Part shown: positions 46,658-58,289 of the stretch, in pieces
Layout of the letters: each line of letters opens with the position of its first letter
Position numbering within the stretch: the stretch's first letter is position 1
DNA from: Batrachochytrium dendrobatidis JAM81
Taxonomy: Eukaryota; Chytridiomycota; Chytridiomycetes; Rhizophydiales
Length of the DNA: 64,000 nucleotides
NCBI RefSeq assembly: GCF_000203795.2
Contig: NW_006281108.1
Coordinates: 687,868 to 751,867 of the forward strand
Direction: 5' to 3'
Notes under the pieces: generated by a model
The model's input: only the letters and a program-made list of their open reading frames with translations
What the model was told of the DNA's origin: nothing
Database searches by the model: none
Made by a program: the position numbers and the translations under genes

Positions 46658-47804
46658 CAGCAAAATAGGAACATGCAGAATGACAAATCTTGACAACCAA
46701 CAATGGCATCCAAGAAATTCAACAACGAAAGCATCCGCCATTCCTGACACTAGCGATATCAAGCTCGTGAGCCATTAGAAATGCTAATCTTCAAAAACCC
46801 TGTTTGTTTGGATTGAGATTGATTGTAAAATTAGAGATTGTGGGGTTGAGACCAATACAACCAGTGCTTCCCGACACTCCAAGATCAGAGACGCGACAGT
46901 CATTCTTAAAGGTCTTTTCTTGTCAAAGACGGCCATATTCTTTTATATTTTGAACTGAGCGGTGTTCAATGACAAGAGCAGATTGGATTTTTTGATTATC
47001 ACAGCTTGTTGAAACTCATCAACAACAGAGACAGAAGCGAGTGGAAGTGAACTTGCTGTAGTTATGTACGGCTGACCATCAAGTTGATTAGAAGGAACCA
47101 AATGAGCGCTCCGAGACTAGAAATAATGAGAAAAATTCGACAATATTTCTTTTCTAAAAATGGAAAATCAAGCAAAGGTGTTGAAACCCTCACCTACAAC
47201 AAGTGAAAGCAGCACTTGTTCAATCCATGATCCACCTGGATACATCAAACCTTCTTTGCAAGACATGCTACTGACGGACATCACTGCTGAGGAGCTGTTG
47301 GTTGTTGCAGAAGTACTCGGAGTAAAGTACTTGTCCCCAGCAGCCACATTTCCAGCTTCTTTCCCAGCCAATGGAGAAATATATGGACTCAACAATCGTC
47401 TCATGATAAACGCCGTTTGTCGCAGACCTGCAATAACCTCACAAGCCATTAATGTTATATTTCTCATCGATACTGGCTCTCCAGCCTCGTACCTGTCAGG
47501 AAAGGCCATGGAAGCATTGATTGGAAACCCAGAAAGTCATTTACCTCAGCAGTTGCAGGTCATGGTTCATTCAAAAGAAGTTATTAGATGCTATTTGTCA
47601 CCTCGAGACAAACACTTTGCAGACGTGAATGTACTTGGAATGGATTTCTTGATTGCAAACAGACTGACTTTAAAAGTGAATTGCCGTACATCACTTTGCA
47701 CCTTGATGATTGAGGAAAATGAATAAAAAGGGGGAATTTTATTTGAAAATGAAGCAGTCCAAGATAGTTTAGAAATGGTATCATCCGATTCTTCATTCAT
47801 ACTA
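46641..47804 (+). mobile_element. 1.16-kb insert between duplicated segments, retroelement remnant
   Basis: This unique sequence separates the two copies of the 3.3-kb duplication and holds a retropepsin-like ORF. No reverse transcriptase, integrase or long terminal repeats seen. The first ~500 bp has no recognisable gene. Confidence 0.5.
47160..47726 (+). CDS. Retropepsin-like aspartic protease domain protein
   Basis: Intact 188-residue ORF. The active-site motif is FLIDTGSPASYLS (residues ~99-111), and the family-typical downstream element is VLGMDFLI near residue 160, as in retroviral-type aspartyl proteases of LTR elements and their domesticated relatives (DDI1, SASPase). Only one DTG is present, as expected for a homodimeric retropepsin. 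No gag zinc knuckle and no downstream reverse transcriptase follow, since the next sequence is the duplicated helicase fragment. It could be an element remnant or a domesticated protease; the open frame argues for recent activity or selection. The start is the first ATG of the frame. Confidence 0.72.
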   Translation: MENQAKVLKPSPTTSESSTCSIHDPPGYIKPSLQDMLLTDITAEELLVVAEVLGVKYLSPAATFPASFPANGEIYGLNNRLMINAVCRRPAITSQAINVIFLIDTGSPASYLSGKAMEALIGNPESHLPQQLQVMVHSKEVIRCYLSPRDKHFADVNVLGMDFLIANRLTLKVNCRTSLCTLMIEENE

Positions 47805-50621
47805 CTTGCTATCTTAACGTGACGATCAAGTTGAGTTTATACTATTGGAAAGCTTAAATTTACACCATGTCCGTGCTACTCAATCTCGTGTGTAGACTAA
47901 TACACAACTCAATTAAACTCTAGACCATTCGAAATACGAGACCAAAGAGCATTCCATTTTCAACCATCATTAAACATGCGAAAAAATAACTATATTTTGC
48001 TAGTCTCCAACAAAGAACATTCATCTGCCTATTCTCGAGGTACATGTCTAGTTTATGACTTGGCAACTGCACATTGACTTTGACACATCAACTGTGTACC
48101 ATGATCATATGCTCACATTCTGGACTTGTTATAGATGATATTTGGGTTGTATCTTCAAATTCCAATTTTGATCATGCATGTGTACTGCGCAGTTATTTCT
48201 ATAGACCATCAGCTAATGGTGAAATCGAGGTAAACTATCAATTTTTTAAAACATGACACACTATCAACAACTGGGTCTTGACATTCTGTGATAGTTGACA
48301 CCCATGTCATCTCGAGACGATCGGATAGTTCAAGATACCATTTTAAAACCGCCACTAAACGGGAAATGCTATGCTATCCGTGCAATCAGTGCCAGTTCTG
48401 AGCTTCCGGTTCTTGTTAACCTAAAAGAGTCTTTGCATAGCTGTCCACTCATAAGTTTTGTTGCGTCTCCTGTACCGACAAATCCCGGTACCAGCTCAAG
48501 TAGTACGCAAATGACCCAAATCGAAAATGGCAGATTCAAATCACCATCGCTTAAGCAACGCGATTTACTTGTACCTGGATATCAAGTATTATACAACCAA
48601 CTCCTAACTAAAATAATCAACCAGTACCGTTTGAACAATGATCAGACTCGTGTATTACAAACATTTGCACAATCCATTGCTGGAAACCAAGATAGTCCCA
48701 TAACACTTGTTCATGGCGTAGGTTTAACAGCTGTCGTATTTTGGTGTGATGGTTTGAATGTTACGCAGTGTTTATAACTGTATATTACAAAATGGGTTAT
48801 ATGTCGTAGGTATTTGGGGCTGGAAAAAGCTTTTTAGTTGGTGTTATCGTCCTGTTTTTATACCAGGTAAAAGAAAACAACCTATTTTGTAACGGCAATG
48901 GTGCTCGTGTAGTCATTTCATCAATGACAAATGGTATGTAAACCCAGTTACCAGGGTTAGTTGCACACATGGCCATTTTGATGGTGTTGATCTTGCATTG
49001 TCGACTCATGGCATTTTTGGTTTGAATTGAACGATTAGTTGCAGTAGACTTGATCCTTCTCAATCTGATGAAACTTGGGTTTACGCAGTTTTCCCGAGTA
49101 GGAAGTCTGCGTAAAATTGCTAAACCATTGCTACCCTACACAATGAGAGGGAAAAATGCTAGTCATGGCAAGTAGTGTTTATCTGTTATTTAAAGTTGAA
49201 CACATCAAATGACGTGTTTGTATTTTGATTTCCAGATGTCAAAGAGTTGCAGCTGATGCTCAAGGACACTATGCTGACAGACACCGATCGAAAAGGTATG
49301 CATATTTAGTATCCATTGATTTGCATTTCCAACTACTGGAACTTGATGCATTTTCAAACTAGATATACAGCGTACTCTGGGACTATTTCGAGCCAGTGCT
49401 TACAAGGAAACTATTTCGAACTCGTTTGTTATTGGTATGAAAAGCATATTTGAATTCGGTTGTTGTTGGTATGAAAATCATACTGTCGACTGTAAAATAC
49501 AAACCCAACACGATTGATTCACCATAAACTGTATCTACGCAGGTGTCACATGCCTAGCGACCAACTTTGAGATTCTGGACGACTTTAGCTGTCCAATTGT
49601 TATTCTTGACGAATGCAGTCAAATGACTGAACCCATGAGTCTTTTACCGCTGTGTCGATTCAGTTCTCAGCGAGCGCTTTTAGTGGGGGATCCAAAACAG
49701 CTACCGCCAACTGTTCAGACAGCTATAGATCCATCAATTCCAGATGCACATGGAATTGAGTGGACGTTGTTTGAACGGCTAGCTGAATGTGGTGTACATC
49801 CTATTATGTTGCGAACTCAGTATCGAGTATGTATAATACCAGTCAAAAGTATACAATTGTAACAGTCATTTTGCCGACTAAATTGATTGATTTGAACCTT
49901 GAATAATCAGTGTCATCCACAGATTGCAAATATTTCGAATAGTTTATTTTATGATGGCAAGTTGAGTCATGGCGTGGCTGAATCTGATCGGACAGCACTT
50001 ATTGAAGGGTTTCCACATTCCGGATTTTTAAACGTCCCAGACGGAAAAGAACAAACTGCATTTGGAGGTAGTTTTTGTAACCCCGTTGAAGCACACCATA
50101 TATGCGATCTAGCGTCTCAACTCGTGTTGCTTAACATTCCTGCAAGCGATATTGGAATTATTACGCTTTGTAAGGGGTTGGACTATTTTTTTAAAATGCC
50201 AGTGTTGGACAAGCTTGTTGATTATATCATGATTGGTTTTACTAGATAAAGCACAGGAACATTTGATTTGCAAGCTTCTTGGTGAACATGCAGAGTCAAA
50301 TATGCTACGTCTAGTACAGGTGTCTACTGTAGATGCATATCAAGGCGCAGAAAAGCCAGTCATTATTCTATCCACTGTACGGACCAAATCCAAAGGGTTT
50401 ATTGAAGAACCGCGCCGGATCAATGTAGCCATCACTCGGGCTAAACAGTAAGGATTGCATGTCACTGTCCTTGTAAACTAGACAATGTGGTGTCTAGTCT
50501 AATGGTTTATGGCAGTCACTTGATTATTGTAGGATTGTCGAGTCTGTTGGGATCGAGTCGAATTTGGAAGCAAGTACTTCCACACTGTGAACTGATTGAG
50601 CGCGATAGTAAACAGGAATGA
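47805..50621 (+). pseudogene. 5'-truncated second copy of the ZGRF1-like helicase gene
   Basis: Starts inside the equivalent of exon 5 and runs to the same stop (50619-50621). It lacks the promoter, DUF2439 domain and linker. A 2-bp deletion in the exon equivalent to 43415-43560 ('acttacaatt' to 'actcaatt' near 47908) shifts the frame. Helicase motifs [16 protein letters not shown] and [11 protein letters not shown] are still intact, so the duplication is recent. Confidence 0.9.
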
Positions 50622-51120
50622 TTGAATGTCTGAATTTTTTCCAGATGAATAAACTGATGTTTGCAAACGAGATAGCTGTGTTGTGCGAGATCAACATGAC
50701 TTTGGATAGTAGCGATTGCACCAGTTGACATGAGTCTTGCAGCCAATGGAAATGGTTGAGCAATAATACTGAATTCGCAATGATTTCGACTTGATTCTGG
50801 CAACATTTAAACCATAAAAACAGTAATTTCAACTAAATTTGTCAAACAATGGATGGACAGCAACCAACAACTATGTCGGCATTTGTGTCACCAGTCACTC
50901 CACAACAACAGTTGTCGATGGATAGCATTCAGCAAATGATTTCTAATACACAGCAACAAGCAACAATGACTCCAATATCTATTCATTCAGCTGCACGAGT
51001 GAGTATAAATATGAATGCGAACCGAGTTGAAGTCTACACACTGAATGCATCCACTAATAATGTAGAGTTAGATGCAGACATTAGATCAAATACCAGGTCA
51101 AACACAGACGCCAGTTCCAG
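47805..51120 (+). repeat. Direct duplication, copy 2
   Basis: Partner of 43324-46640, offset about 4,480 bp. Past 51120 it continues into the intact downstream gene, which shows that this side carries the original right-hand junction. Confidence 0.95.
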
Positions 51121-51711
51121 TGCAAGCTGTACAATCTACTCGACCATCGTATTTCATTCCTTATCCACAAGTCGGTATCGAGCCTGTTCCAAGTCCTATT
51201 GGTAAGCATCTAATGAATATCATTGTCATCAGATGTTATTCTAGATTATATGCTCATTGTATAACTGTCACTTTAAACCCAATCACCAGTCAATGCATTT
51301 GACAAGTCTGGTGATAATCAATTGAAATGGTTTGCTACTCCGCCTATTGATGTGGTGAGCAGTTCTAAACCAGCTCTTCATACACTCGACTACTTGTATG
51401 AAAAGGCACAACGGAAACAAGCCGCTATGGTTTCTTCAACTGCACATGTGGGAGTCGAATCTCAATCTAATAGTGTGACGAGAATGGATGTCGACAAGAT
51501 CCGAGTTGATAGTTTGCACAAACCAGACCAAGTCGTCGATCATGCTGATTCAACACGACAGGTTTTAGATGGTGTGTTTGTAATCCATATCTTGTTAATG
51601 GCTTGATTTATTTCGCTGTGATTCAAAACTATCGTAAACTGATTTTGATAATTGAATACAGCACTGACAGCTGCTTGGCTTGAGGATGCGAATGCCTTGA
51701 AAGGTCGTTAA
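50849..51711 (+). CDS. Q/P-rich hypothetical protein with conserved C-terminal segment
   Basis: Four exons (50849-50998, 51078-51201, 51290-51571, 51662-51711) join in phase to 201 residues. The N terminus is Gln/Thr/Ser/Pro-rich. The centre contains QLKWFATPPIDVV followed by HTLDYLYEKAQRKQ, a pattern that looks conserved, and the C terminus ends ALTAAWLEDANALKGR. It resembles small subunits of chromatin or transcription complexes, but I do not recognise a family and claim no function. It is the intact member of the duplicated pair and is convergent with proteasome beta2 (222 bp between stops). Confidence 0.75.
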
Positions 51712-51933
51712 TTATGAAATACATATCATTGAGTGCATGTCAGCAAGGATCTCGGCTATTTCAACATTCCATAATCTGACTTGAAACGGATTAATCATCT
51801 AAACATGTCATTAACACAAGCTCTCAGTTTAAAAAAGTAATAAAGTTGGATTGATATCCATTTCTTGAGTATTTTAAAAAAATCAAAGCACTACACAAGA
51901 TAGATGTAGCCAAGTATCCCAGTATTTGCAAAA

Positions 51934-53330
51934 TCAAGCGGTGATATCCATGGCATCGCCCTCAATCACATCAACAAAATGGCGCACTGAACTAGTAAGA
52001 GTAGCTAAAATAGAAAATATGTTGAGAATTTATAGTTTACAATTTAAACTACAGTTTATCAAGTACGAAATCAGCAACATACCAGTCGTTCCAGGGCGAA
52101 CCTTGTAGCTCTGTTCTTTAACTCCACGATCATTGGGTCTGCGGTAGTTTCTCATGTAATCGACACTGCCTTTGGTAATGACAGTGACATCCACGTTGCT
52201 ACCAGATCCAAGATCGTTGAAAATACCAGCTTCAATAGCGTCACACACGATTTGAACGGCTTCTTCTCGCTAAAATAAATCAATGTATGTATTTTAATTG
52301 GTTGAAACAGCTTGAATCACATATTACGTTCAATTTAAAGAGTGACCACTACATACATTCATGTTTGCACGCCAGCCAGCTTCAAACACAGCCATAGCAG
52401 CAAGCGAACCACTACCCATAGTAACAAAAGGCAATTTGTCGGTACTTCCATGGGGTGCAATTGTGTATAATTGTGGTCCATTGACATCATATCCACCAAG
52501 AACCAAAGCAGCTCCAATATGGCCTTGATATCTGATGGAAATTGATTTTAAACAGCATTAATACAGCAATATTTAAACAATAGGCTTATAAGATTGAAAC
52601 CAAAAATAGACATTAAATCTAATACACTAACTTGAAGAGCATTTGCTTCAACATGGTCATGGCAGTGACAACGCGAGGCTCACGACCAGTCTGTAGACTG
52701 TGCAACTCAAGTTTAGAGGAAATCAACGCAGTAGTGAATTCAGTGTCTGCAGCAGTTCCAGCACCACAACAGTACATATTGGGAGCCAGATAATGAATCT
52801 TTTCACAGTTTTTGTCGGCAACAATTGGACCAGCAGTAGCACGAGTATCGGCACCTAAAACGATCCCATCCTGCAATAAACCATTCGTATTCAAAAATCA
52901 TTAGCATCGACTGGACAGTTCAAGTGTATCAAATGGCTGGCAGTATTGAAGCTTTCTGCAGTAAGCCAGATCTAAAGTATTTGCAGACCAGTTTTCAAGA
53001 AACGAGTCTGCACATACTCGACTACAAGACCAAGGATAGCAAAGAGTATAAACCTTACTTTGTATACAACACCGACGATAGTGGTGCCAGTGCTGGTTGC
53101 TTTGGGCATCTTGACACCCTTGGACTGGAGCATCGCATTTCTATATTAGATATAAAATCCCATACAATTCATTAAACATAGTCAGGACTATGCGAGTGAC
53201 AGGACAGCAAGCTGCAGTTGCCAGGGTAGAAAAGAAAAACAGGATTCTACTCCCAGCAGTAACCATAGAAATACCTCGCAGTATTCTCGAAACTAAAACC
53301 GCCTTTGGGAAGTTGCTGAGTCAAGACCAT
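51934..53330 (-). CDS. PUP1: 20S proteasome subunit beta2 (trypsin-like)
   Basis: Six exons (53330-53275, 53140-53059, 52870-52632, 52531-52357, 52269-52083, 52004-51934) close in phase to 269 residues. A propeptide containing [14 protein letters not shown] and PKATSTG precedes the catalytic Thr of [20 protein letters not shown]. Further hallmarks are [61 protein letters not shown] and [11 protein letters not shown]. The C-terminal arm that wraps beta3 is present. The start codon lies only 56 bp from the stop of the Lon gene on the same strand, so its promoter must overlap the Lon 3' end. Confidence 0.97.
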
Positions 53331-53386
53331 GATAACCAACAGTAATAAAAGCTGAACAAAACGAAACTTTAAATCGACGAATTTAT

Positions 53387-56300
53387 TCAAAGTTTGGCCT
53401 CGGCAATTCTCTGTTGCTCATATTGAACTTGCTCAGGAAATGCTGCTCCGAGCACATCCCAAATACTCTTGGCATACACAAACTGCATTTCTCGTTTAAC
53501 TCGGTCTGGAATGTCTGAAATAACGTCCTTTTGGTTGCGATATGGTACAATCACTTGCTTGATCCCTCCTCGGTGTGCTGCTAATATTTTCTCCTTGATC
53601 CCTCCTACTGGCAGTACTTGTCCTCTCAATGTTATCTCTCCTGTCATGGCTGTATGATTGCGTACTACAGATTTAGTCAACAGTGACACGAGTGACGTGA
53701 CGATCGACACTCCAGCACTTGAACGGATATAAATAAAAATCAATCTCTGAAATCCACTCGGACAATCCATCCATTTATGCTTGGCTTACCTTGGCCCATC
53801 TTTAGAAATTGCTCCACTTGGAAAATGCACATGAATGTCCGTGTCTTCAAAGAGATTCTTGTGTGTGCCGTGGATTCCTAATGCATCTGCATTCGCTCTG
53901 ACCCATGTAACCCCAATTTGTGCCGACTCTTTGATCACATCCCCCAATTTCCCTATAAACCAATCCGTTATTCAGGTGTAATTGTAAATATACATTTTAG
54001 TCAAAACTGTTGCCTCATCAACAACTTACCAGTAAGATGTAATTTTCCAGATCCTGGTGTGCATGTAGATTCAATAAACAATAACCCTCCAGATCCTGTG
54101 GATGTCCATGCAAGCCCAGTCACAATTCCTGGAACCCCTGTACGTTCCGACACCTCATCGTCAAACCGTTCAACCTACAATATATAATCTTGCTCAGCAT
54201 ACCCTTTGCTTATAAAGCAGTTTCAAGTATCTCCATTACACTTACACCCAAAATAGACTCGAGCTTTTCAGCAGCCATTATTCCATTGAATACAGCTTCG
54301 CGACCAGTTTCTTTAAGAATGGAATATTCGACAGCAAGGGATCGGCACACGGCAGCAATCTCTCGCTCAAGATGTCGCACTCCTGCCTCGCGTGTATATC
54401 CTGTAGCAATTTTAAGTAGCAAAGTGTCATTGATTTTAACATGATCTTCTGCAAGTCCGTGTGCATGAATCTGCTTTGGAAGAAGATACTGTCGGGCAAT
54501 GCTCAATTTTTCATCAACTGTGTATCCTGAAATCTGTACCACTTCCTATCATAGTGATGATCAACACAATTTGGCAAAATAGAATGGATTAGCGCAAGTC
54601 TTTAATACAAAATTTCAAACTACTGTATCTCTTGAATTGAAATACAATGCCTCACCATTCGATCCAGAAGCGGCGCAGGAATGGTGTCCATATCGTTTGC
54701 TGTAGCTATAAATAATACATTTGAAAGATTGAATGGGACACCCAGATAATGATCTGTAAATGTCGAGTTTTGCTCTGGATCAAGAACCTCCAACAATGCC
54801 GAGGATGGATCGCCACGATAGTCATGACCAAGCTTATCAATCTCATCTATATATTTGTATTGATAACAAGAATGACAAGCATTGAGTTTATAGTCACAAT
54901 TTTAATGCAACACTCGAACCAATGATAGCACGCATACCAAGTAGTAAAACTGGGTTATTTACACCACATTGTCGCAATCCCTGCACAATAAGACCTGGAA
55001 GTGATCCGAGATATGTACGTCGGTGTCCACGAATCTCAGCTTCGTCGTGTATACCTCCCAGTGAAATGCGATGAAACTTTCTTCCAAGAGCATTCGCGAT
55101 GGATTTTCCTAGACTGGTTTTACCAACGCCAGGTGGACCTACTAAACAGAGAATGGGTCCTCGTAAGTCTTGCTTAAGTTTTCTGACAGCAAGATATTCA
55201 ATCACTCTTAGTTTTACTCTATCCAGTCCATGGTGATCATGATCCAAAATACCACGAGCATGAGAAATATCAAGATTGTCTGGCGTTTTCTGTGACCAGG
55301 GTAGCTCTGCCATCCACTCCAAGTACGTGCGAATAACCTGATATTCGGACATATTGGGGTTCATTCGACTTAGCCGTTTCAACTCACGTTGTGCAGCGCG
55401 TAGGGGTTCTTCTGGAAGCTTTGACTCGGCAATTCGCTTAGTTAAATCCACTACATCATCCGCATCCTTCCCATCATCGTTTTCTCCCAGTTCTTTTTTA
55501 ATTGCTTCAAGCTAAACATAGAAATGCCAGTCATTAAACTTTGGAAAATAATACCGTATATTGGTTGATTTTACAAAACTTGGTACCTGTTCTCGTAAAA
55601 GAAACTCGCGTTGTTTTTGACCAAGTCTGTTTTGCACTGTGGATTGTAGTTTTTGAGATATTTTCAAAACTTGCAGCTGACGATTCAATAGCAAAATGAC
55701 TTTGGTAAGACGTGGCTTTAAATCAACCATCTCAAGAATTTCAAGCTTTTCGTCTAAAGTGAGATCAATCATAGAGGTGAATAAATCTGCCAGCTGACCC
55801 GGTGGTGTAGATTGAAGCATGTCTTTTAATTGTGCAAGTACTGTGGGTGGTAGTTGTAGCTGGGAGAGTGCTTGTGATAGATCTAAATGAGAATAGATGT
55901 GTAAATAAAAACAATAAACGATATCCTAGTTGCTTTGATGAAAATTGTAAACTCACCATTCCCAGTCTTTCGAAGACTCAAAACAAGAGCATGCAACTCC
56001 ATATCATCTTTTCCAGCCTCTAAAAGTAACATGAAAAATCAACGTTCCCGTATATTAAACTCACACTTGTCTAGCACTATAAAAAGTTTGAAGCCATAGA
56101 TCCACAAACCTGGTTCAGTAAATAATTGAACAGACGCGACCAAGAATGGCAGTGTCTGGGTAATCTCTTTGATCTTGAATCGAGCAATCCCTGTCAAAAT
56201 TTCAAAGTATGCGATCCATGTCAGTTGTGCAATGACTGTCAAACCATCAATAAACAGAGAATCGAGTGCATACAAAAATGGCGGACCTTCAAGGGTGATC

Positions 56301-56837
56301 AAATAGTTTATGTTACTAGTCCGTTTTTCCTGATAGCCAGTATTTGAAAACTCGACAATGCGAGCAGCACATCCCCATCCAAACAAATCACCCTGGATAA
56401 TCTGGTTTGAAGTATCTGATGTTCCTTCTGGATCAAATACACGATGTGTCTGTGACTACCACAAAGTATCAATGACCATTATTCAAGTTAGTAAAAAGAA
56501 TTCATGCAACAGTGCCGATATATTTGTTGGTCGTTAAATAAACTACTAGATTTGATAGACTAAAGAAAACACAGCATTCATGATTGTATAATGGCTGTAC
56601 CTGTCCAGAGAATGACTTGGAGGAACTAGCAGTATTATTATTATTAAATTCCTTCAGCAACGGCACACAACCAATGACAAGGATCTCCTTTGCATGGAAT
56701 TTCGAATACAGCGAGTCAAGTAATTGAGTAGAATCTTTGCGACCAATCTGTAGACGAACCACAATTCCAGGCAAAAGCACTCTACTATTTCGAGTAGGAA
56801 TTAATGGGAGCGAGTCTGGAATAGTGATTGCAGTCAT
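53387..56837 (-). CDS. LONP2: Peroxisomal-type Lon protease with PTS1
   Basis: ATP-dependent serine protease. Eleven exons (56837-56601, 56455-56287, 56190-56110, 56019-55957, 55882-55587, 55511-54938, 54846-54656, 54545-54246, 54174-54030, 53952-53790, 53717-53387) close in phase to 849 residues. The LON substrate domain starts with [19 protein letters not shown]. Walker A is GPPGVGKTS, Walker B VLLLDEID (completed across an intron) and sensor-1 ATAND. The catalytic Ser is in KDGPSAGVS, also assembled across an intron, and the Lys is in GGIKEK. The C terminus is AEAKL: the last three residues AKL fit a peroxisomal targeting signal. The overall sequence is of LONP2 type, and there is no mitochondrial presequence. 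The frame is open upstream to 57071, but the ATG at 56837 fits the family and leaves room for the divergent TBCA promoter. Confidence 0.95.
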
Positions 56838-56995
56838 TCTGTATTTCAAGAATTGCAGATCCGCTAGTGAGAATATAAACTGAATCGATTTTTGGTCAAA
56901 TTTGTTTTGGCCAAATTCAACGAAACAACCTTTTCCACAGCCGTTAAGCCTGTCAACTCTTTCAATATCTAAACTACATTTTTGATTAAACCACA
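56838..56995. promoter_or_regulatory. Bidirectional promoter region LONP2/TBCA
   Basis: 158 bp between inferred start codons. No specific motif recognised. If translation of Lon began at the upstream Met (57071), the two genes would overlap, which I think unlikely. Confidence 0.5.
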
Positions 56996-58173
56996 ATGAC
57001 GGTAAGCCAATGTCTTGCACCAGTTTATACTGTTTTTTTAAGATTTCTAAACTTGCGGTAGTCTGAATCAATCATTACTCTCCGCGAGCTCAAGATCAAA
57101 TCTGGTGTTGTCAAGAGGTAATTACTGTCATTGCTATTTATCATCATGTTCTATTTTTTTAACTCTATATTGCTTTGTAATGGAATAGAACCCACAAGGA
57201 GTATCTTGCATACCAGAAAGAAGCAGAAAAGCAAAATGCTCGTATTGAAAGTTTGATTGCCAAATGTGCTCACGATGCAGATGTTCGAAAACAGGTATCA
57301 ACTAATTGCTCATCACAGTCGTATTCACATAAAATGGACTATTTTTATTCATCTTGTAGTGATCATCTATTTTGCTTTGGAATGGACAATGATTAATGTT
57401 CGTTGCTCATTTCTACTAGAAACTGACTATTTTAATGAACATTCTCGATCCTTCCAAACACAACACTCATCATGTGATGCTCAATCAAACTAGTTTTAAA
57501 CTGAGATTGTCTATTGGCATAGCCATATATTGTACAATCACTAGACTTATTGCAATCCAGATGTTGGGTTCAACTGTTTTCAATCAAACTCTGCACATTC
57601 ATCTCTGCTGTATCCTAATCACAGATACGTTTGTAATCTAACTCAACAACAATGGTTGTACGTATTAGCAGTGTGATTGTTGTTTGCATGCCAATCAACA
57701 CAAACAGTTCATGACATGATGCTGACCAGTGCATTGACAACAACCATGTCATGACACTGGCTGTTTATTATACCCGAAACTGCCTAGTGGTCCATTTTGC
57801 GTGAATACGATTGTAATTCTTGAACGTGTTGTATCGAGTATTTTCATAATACTCTATGCTGCTTTGTTGCTTACTCCTGTTTTGATCTATGATTGATGGC
57901 ACATGACTATCCAGCGTGAGGTGCTTGATGAAACTACCCAGATCTTGCCAGATACCAAAGCTCGCCTTGTAGCTGCTTACGCTGCTCTTGCTAGTGCTCT
58001 AGAATCCTTCAAGGTAATCGTCAATCTCACTTTTGTCTGTAAATAGCCTTATTTTTAATCCGTATTGTGTTCACTATACTAACATATTTTACTGATCCAT
58101 GCAGGAGGATCAGAGTGAAGATGTCACTGCAGCCAGAGAGATTTATGCTGAAGCCACTCCTCTTATTAGTTAA
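56996..58173 (+). CDS. TBCA: Tubulin-folding cofactor A
   Basis: Binds beta-tubulin released from chaperonin. Exons 56996-57001, 57062-57117, 57189-57294, 57915-58013 and 58105-58173 close in phase to 111 residues, the usual family length. Signature segments are LRELKIKSGVVKR, THKEYLAYQKEAEKQNARIE and REVLDETTQILPDTKARLVA, predicting the three-helix bundle. The first coding exon is only six nucleotides (Met-Thr), because the next exon has an in-frame stop just upstream and begins after a good acceptor. This is the least certain part. Intron 3 is 620 nt and contains an R2 repeat. Confidence 0.92.
57502..57830 (+). repeat. Repeat R2 copy inside TBCA intron 3
   Basis: Aligns by eye to 16255-16474 and to 41275-41545. 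The insertion explains why this intron is several times longer than others in the window. Confidence 0.5.
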
Positions 58174-58289
58174 AATACCCACATCCATAGTATATCTCAA
58201 TATATTTGAAATGAAAAACGGTATTGTTTCTGTGTTCAGCAAGAAGTTTTAGTAATCAATTCAGTTACCGCCATGCCCAAGCCAATTGT

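Noticed and set aside
47168..47509. Minus-strand frame opposite the retropepsin ORF
   Set aside because: The plus strand carries the recognisable DTGS active site; this frame has no features.
56838..57071. Upstream extension of Lon to a Met at 57071
   Set aside because: It would overlap the TBCA first exons, and the family N terminus begins at the downstream Met.
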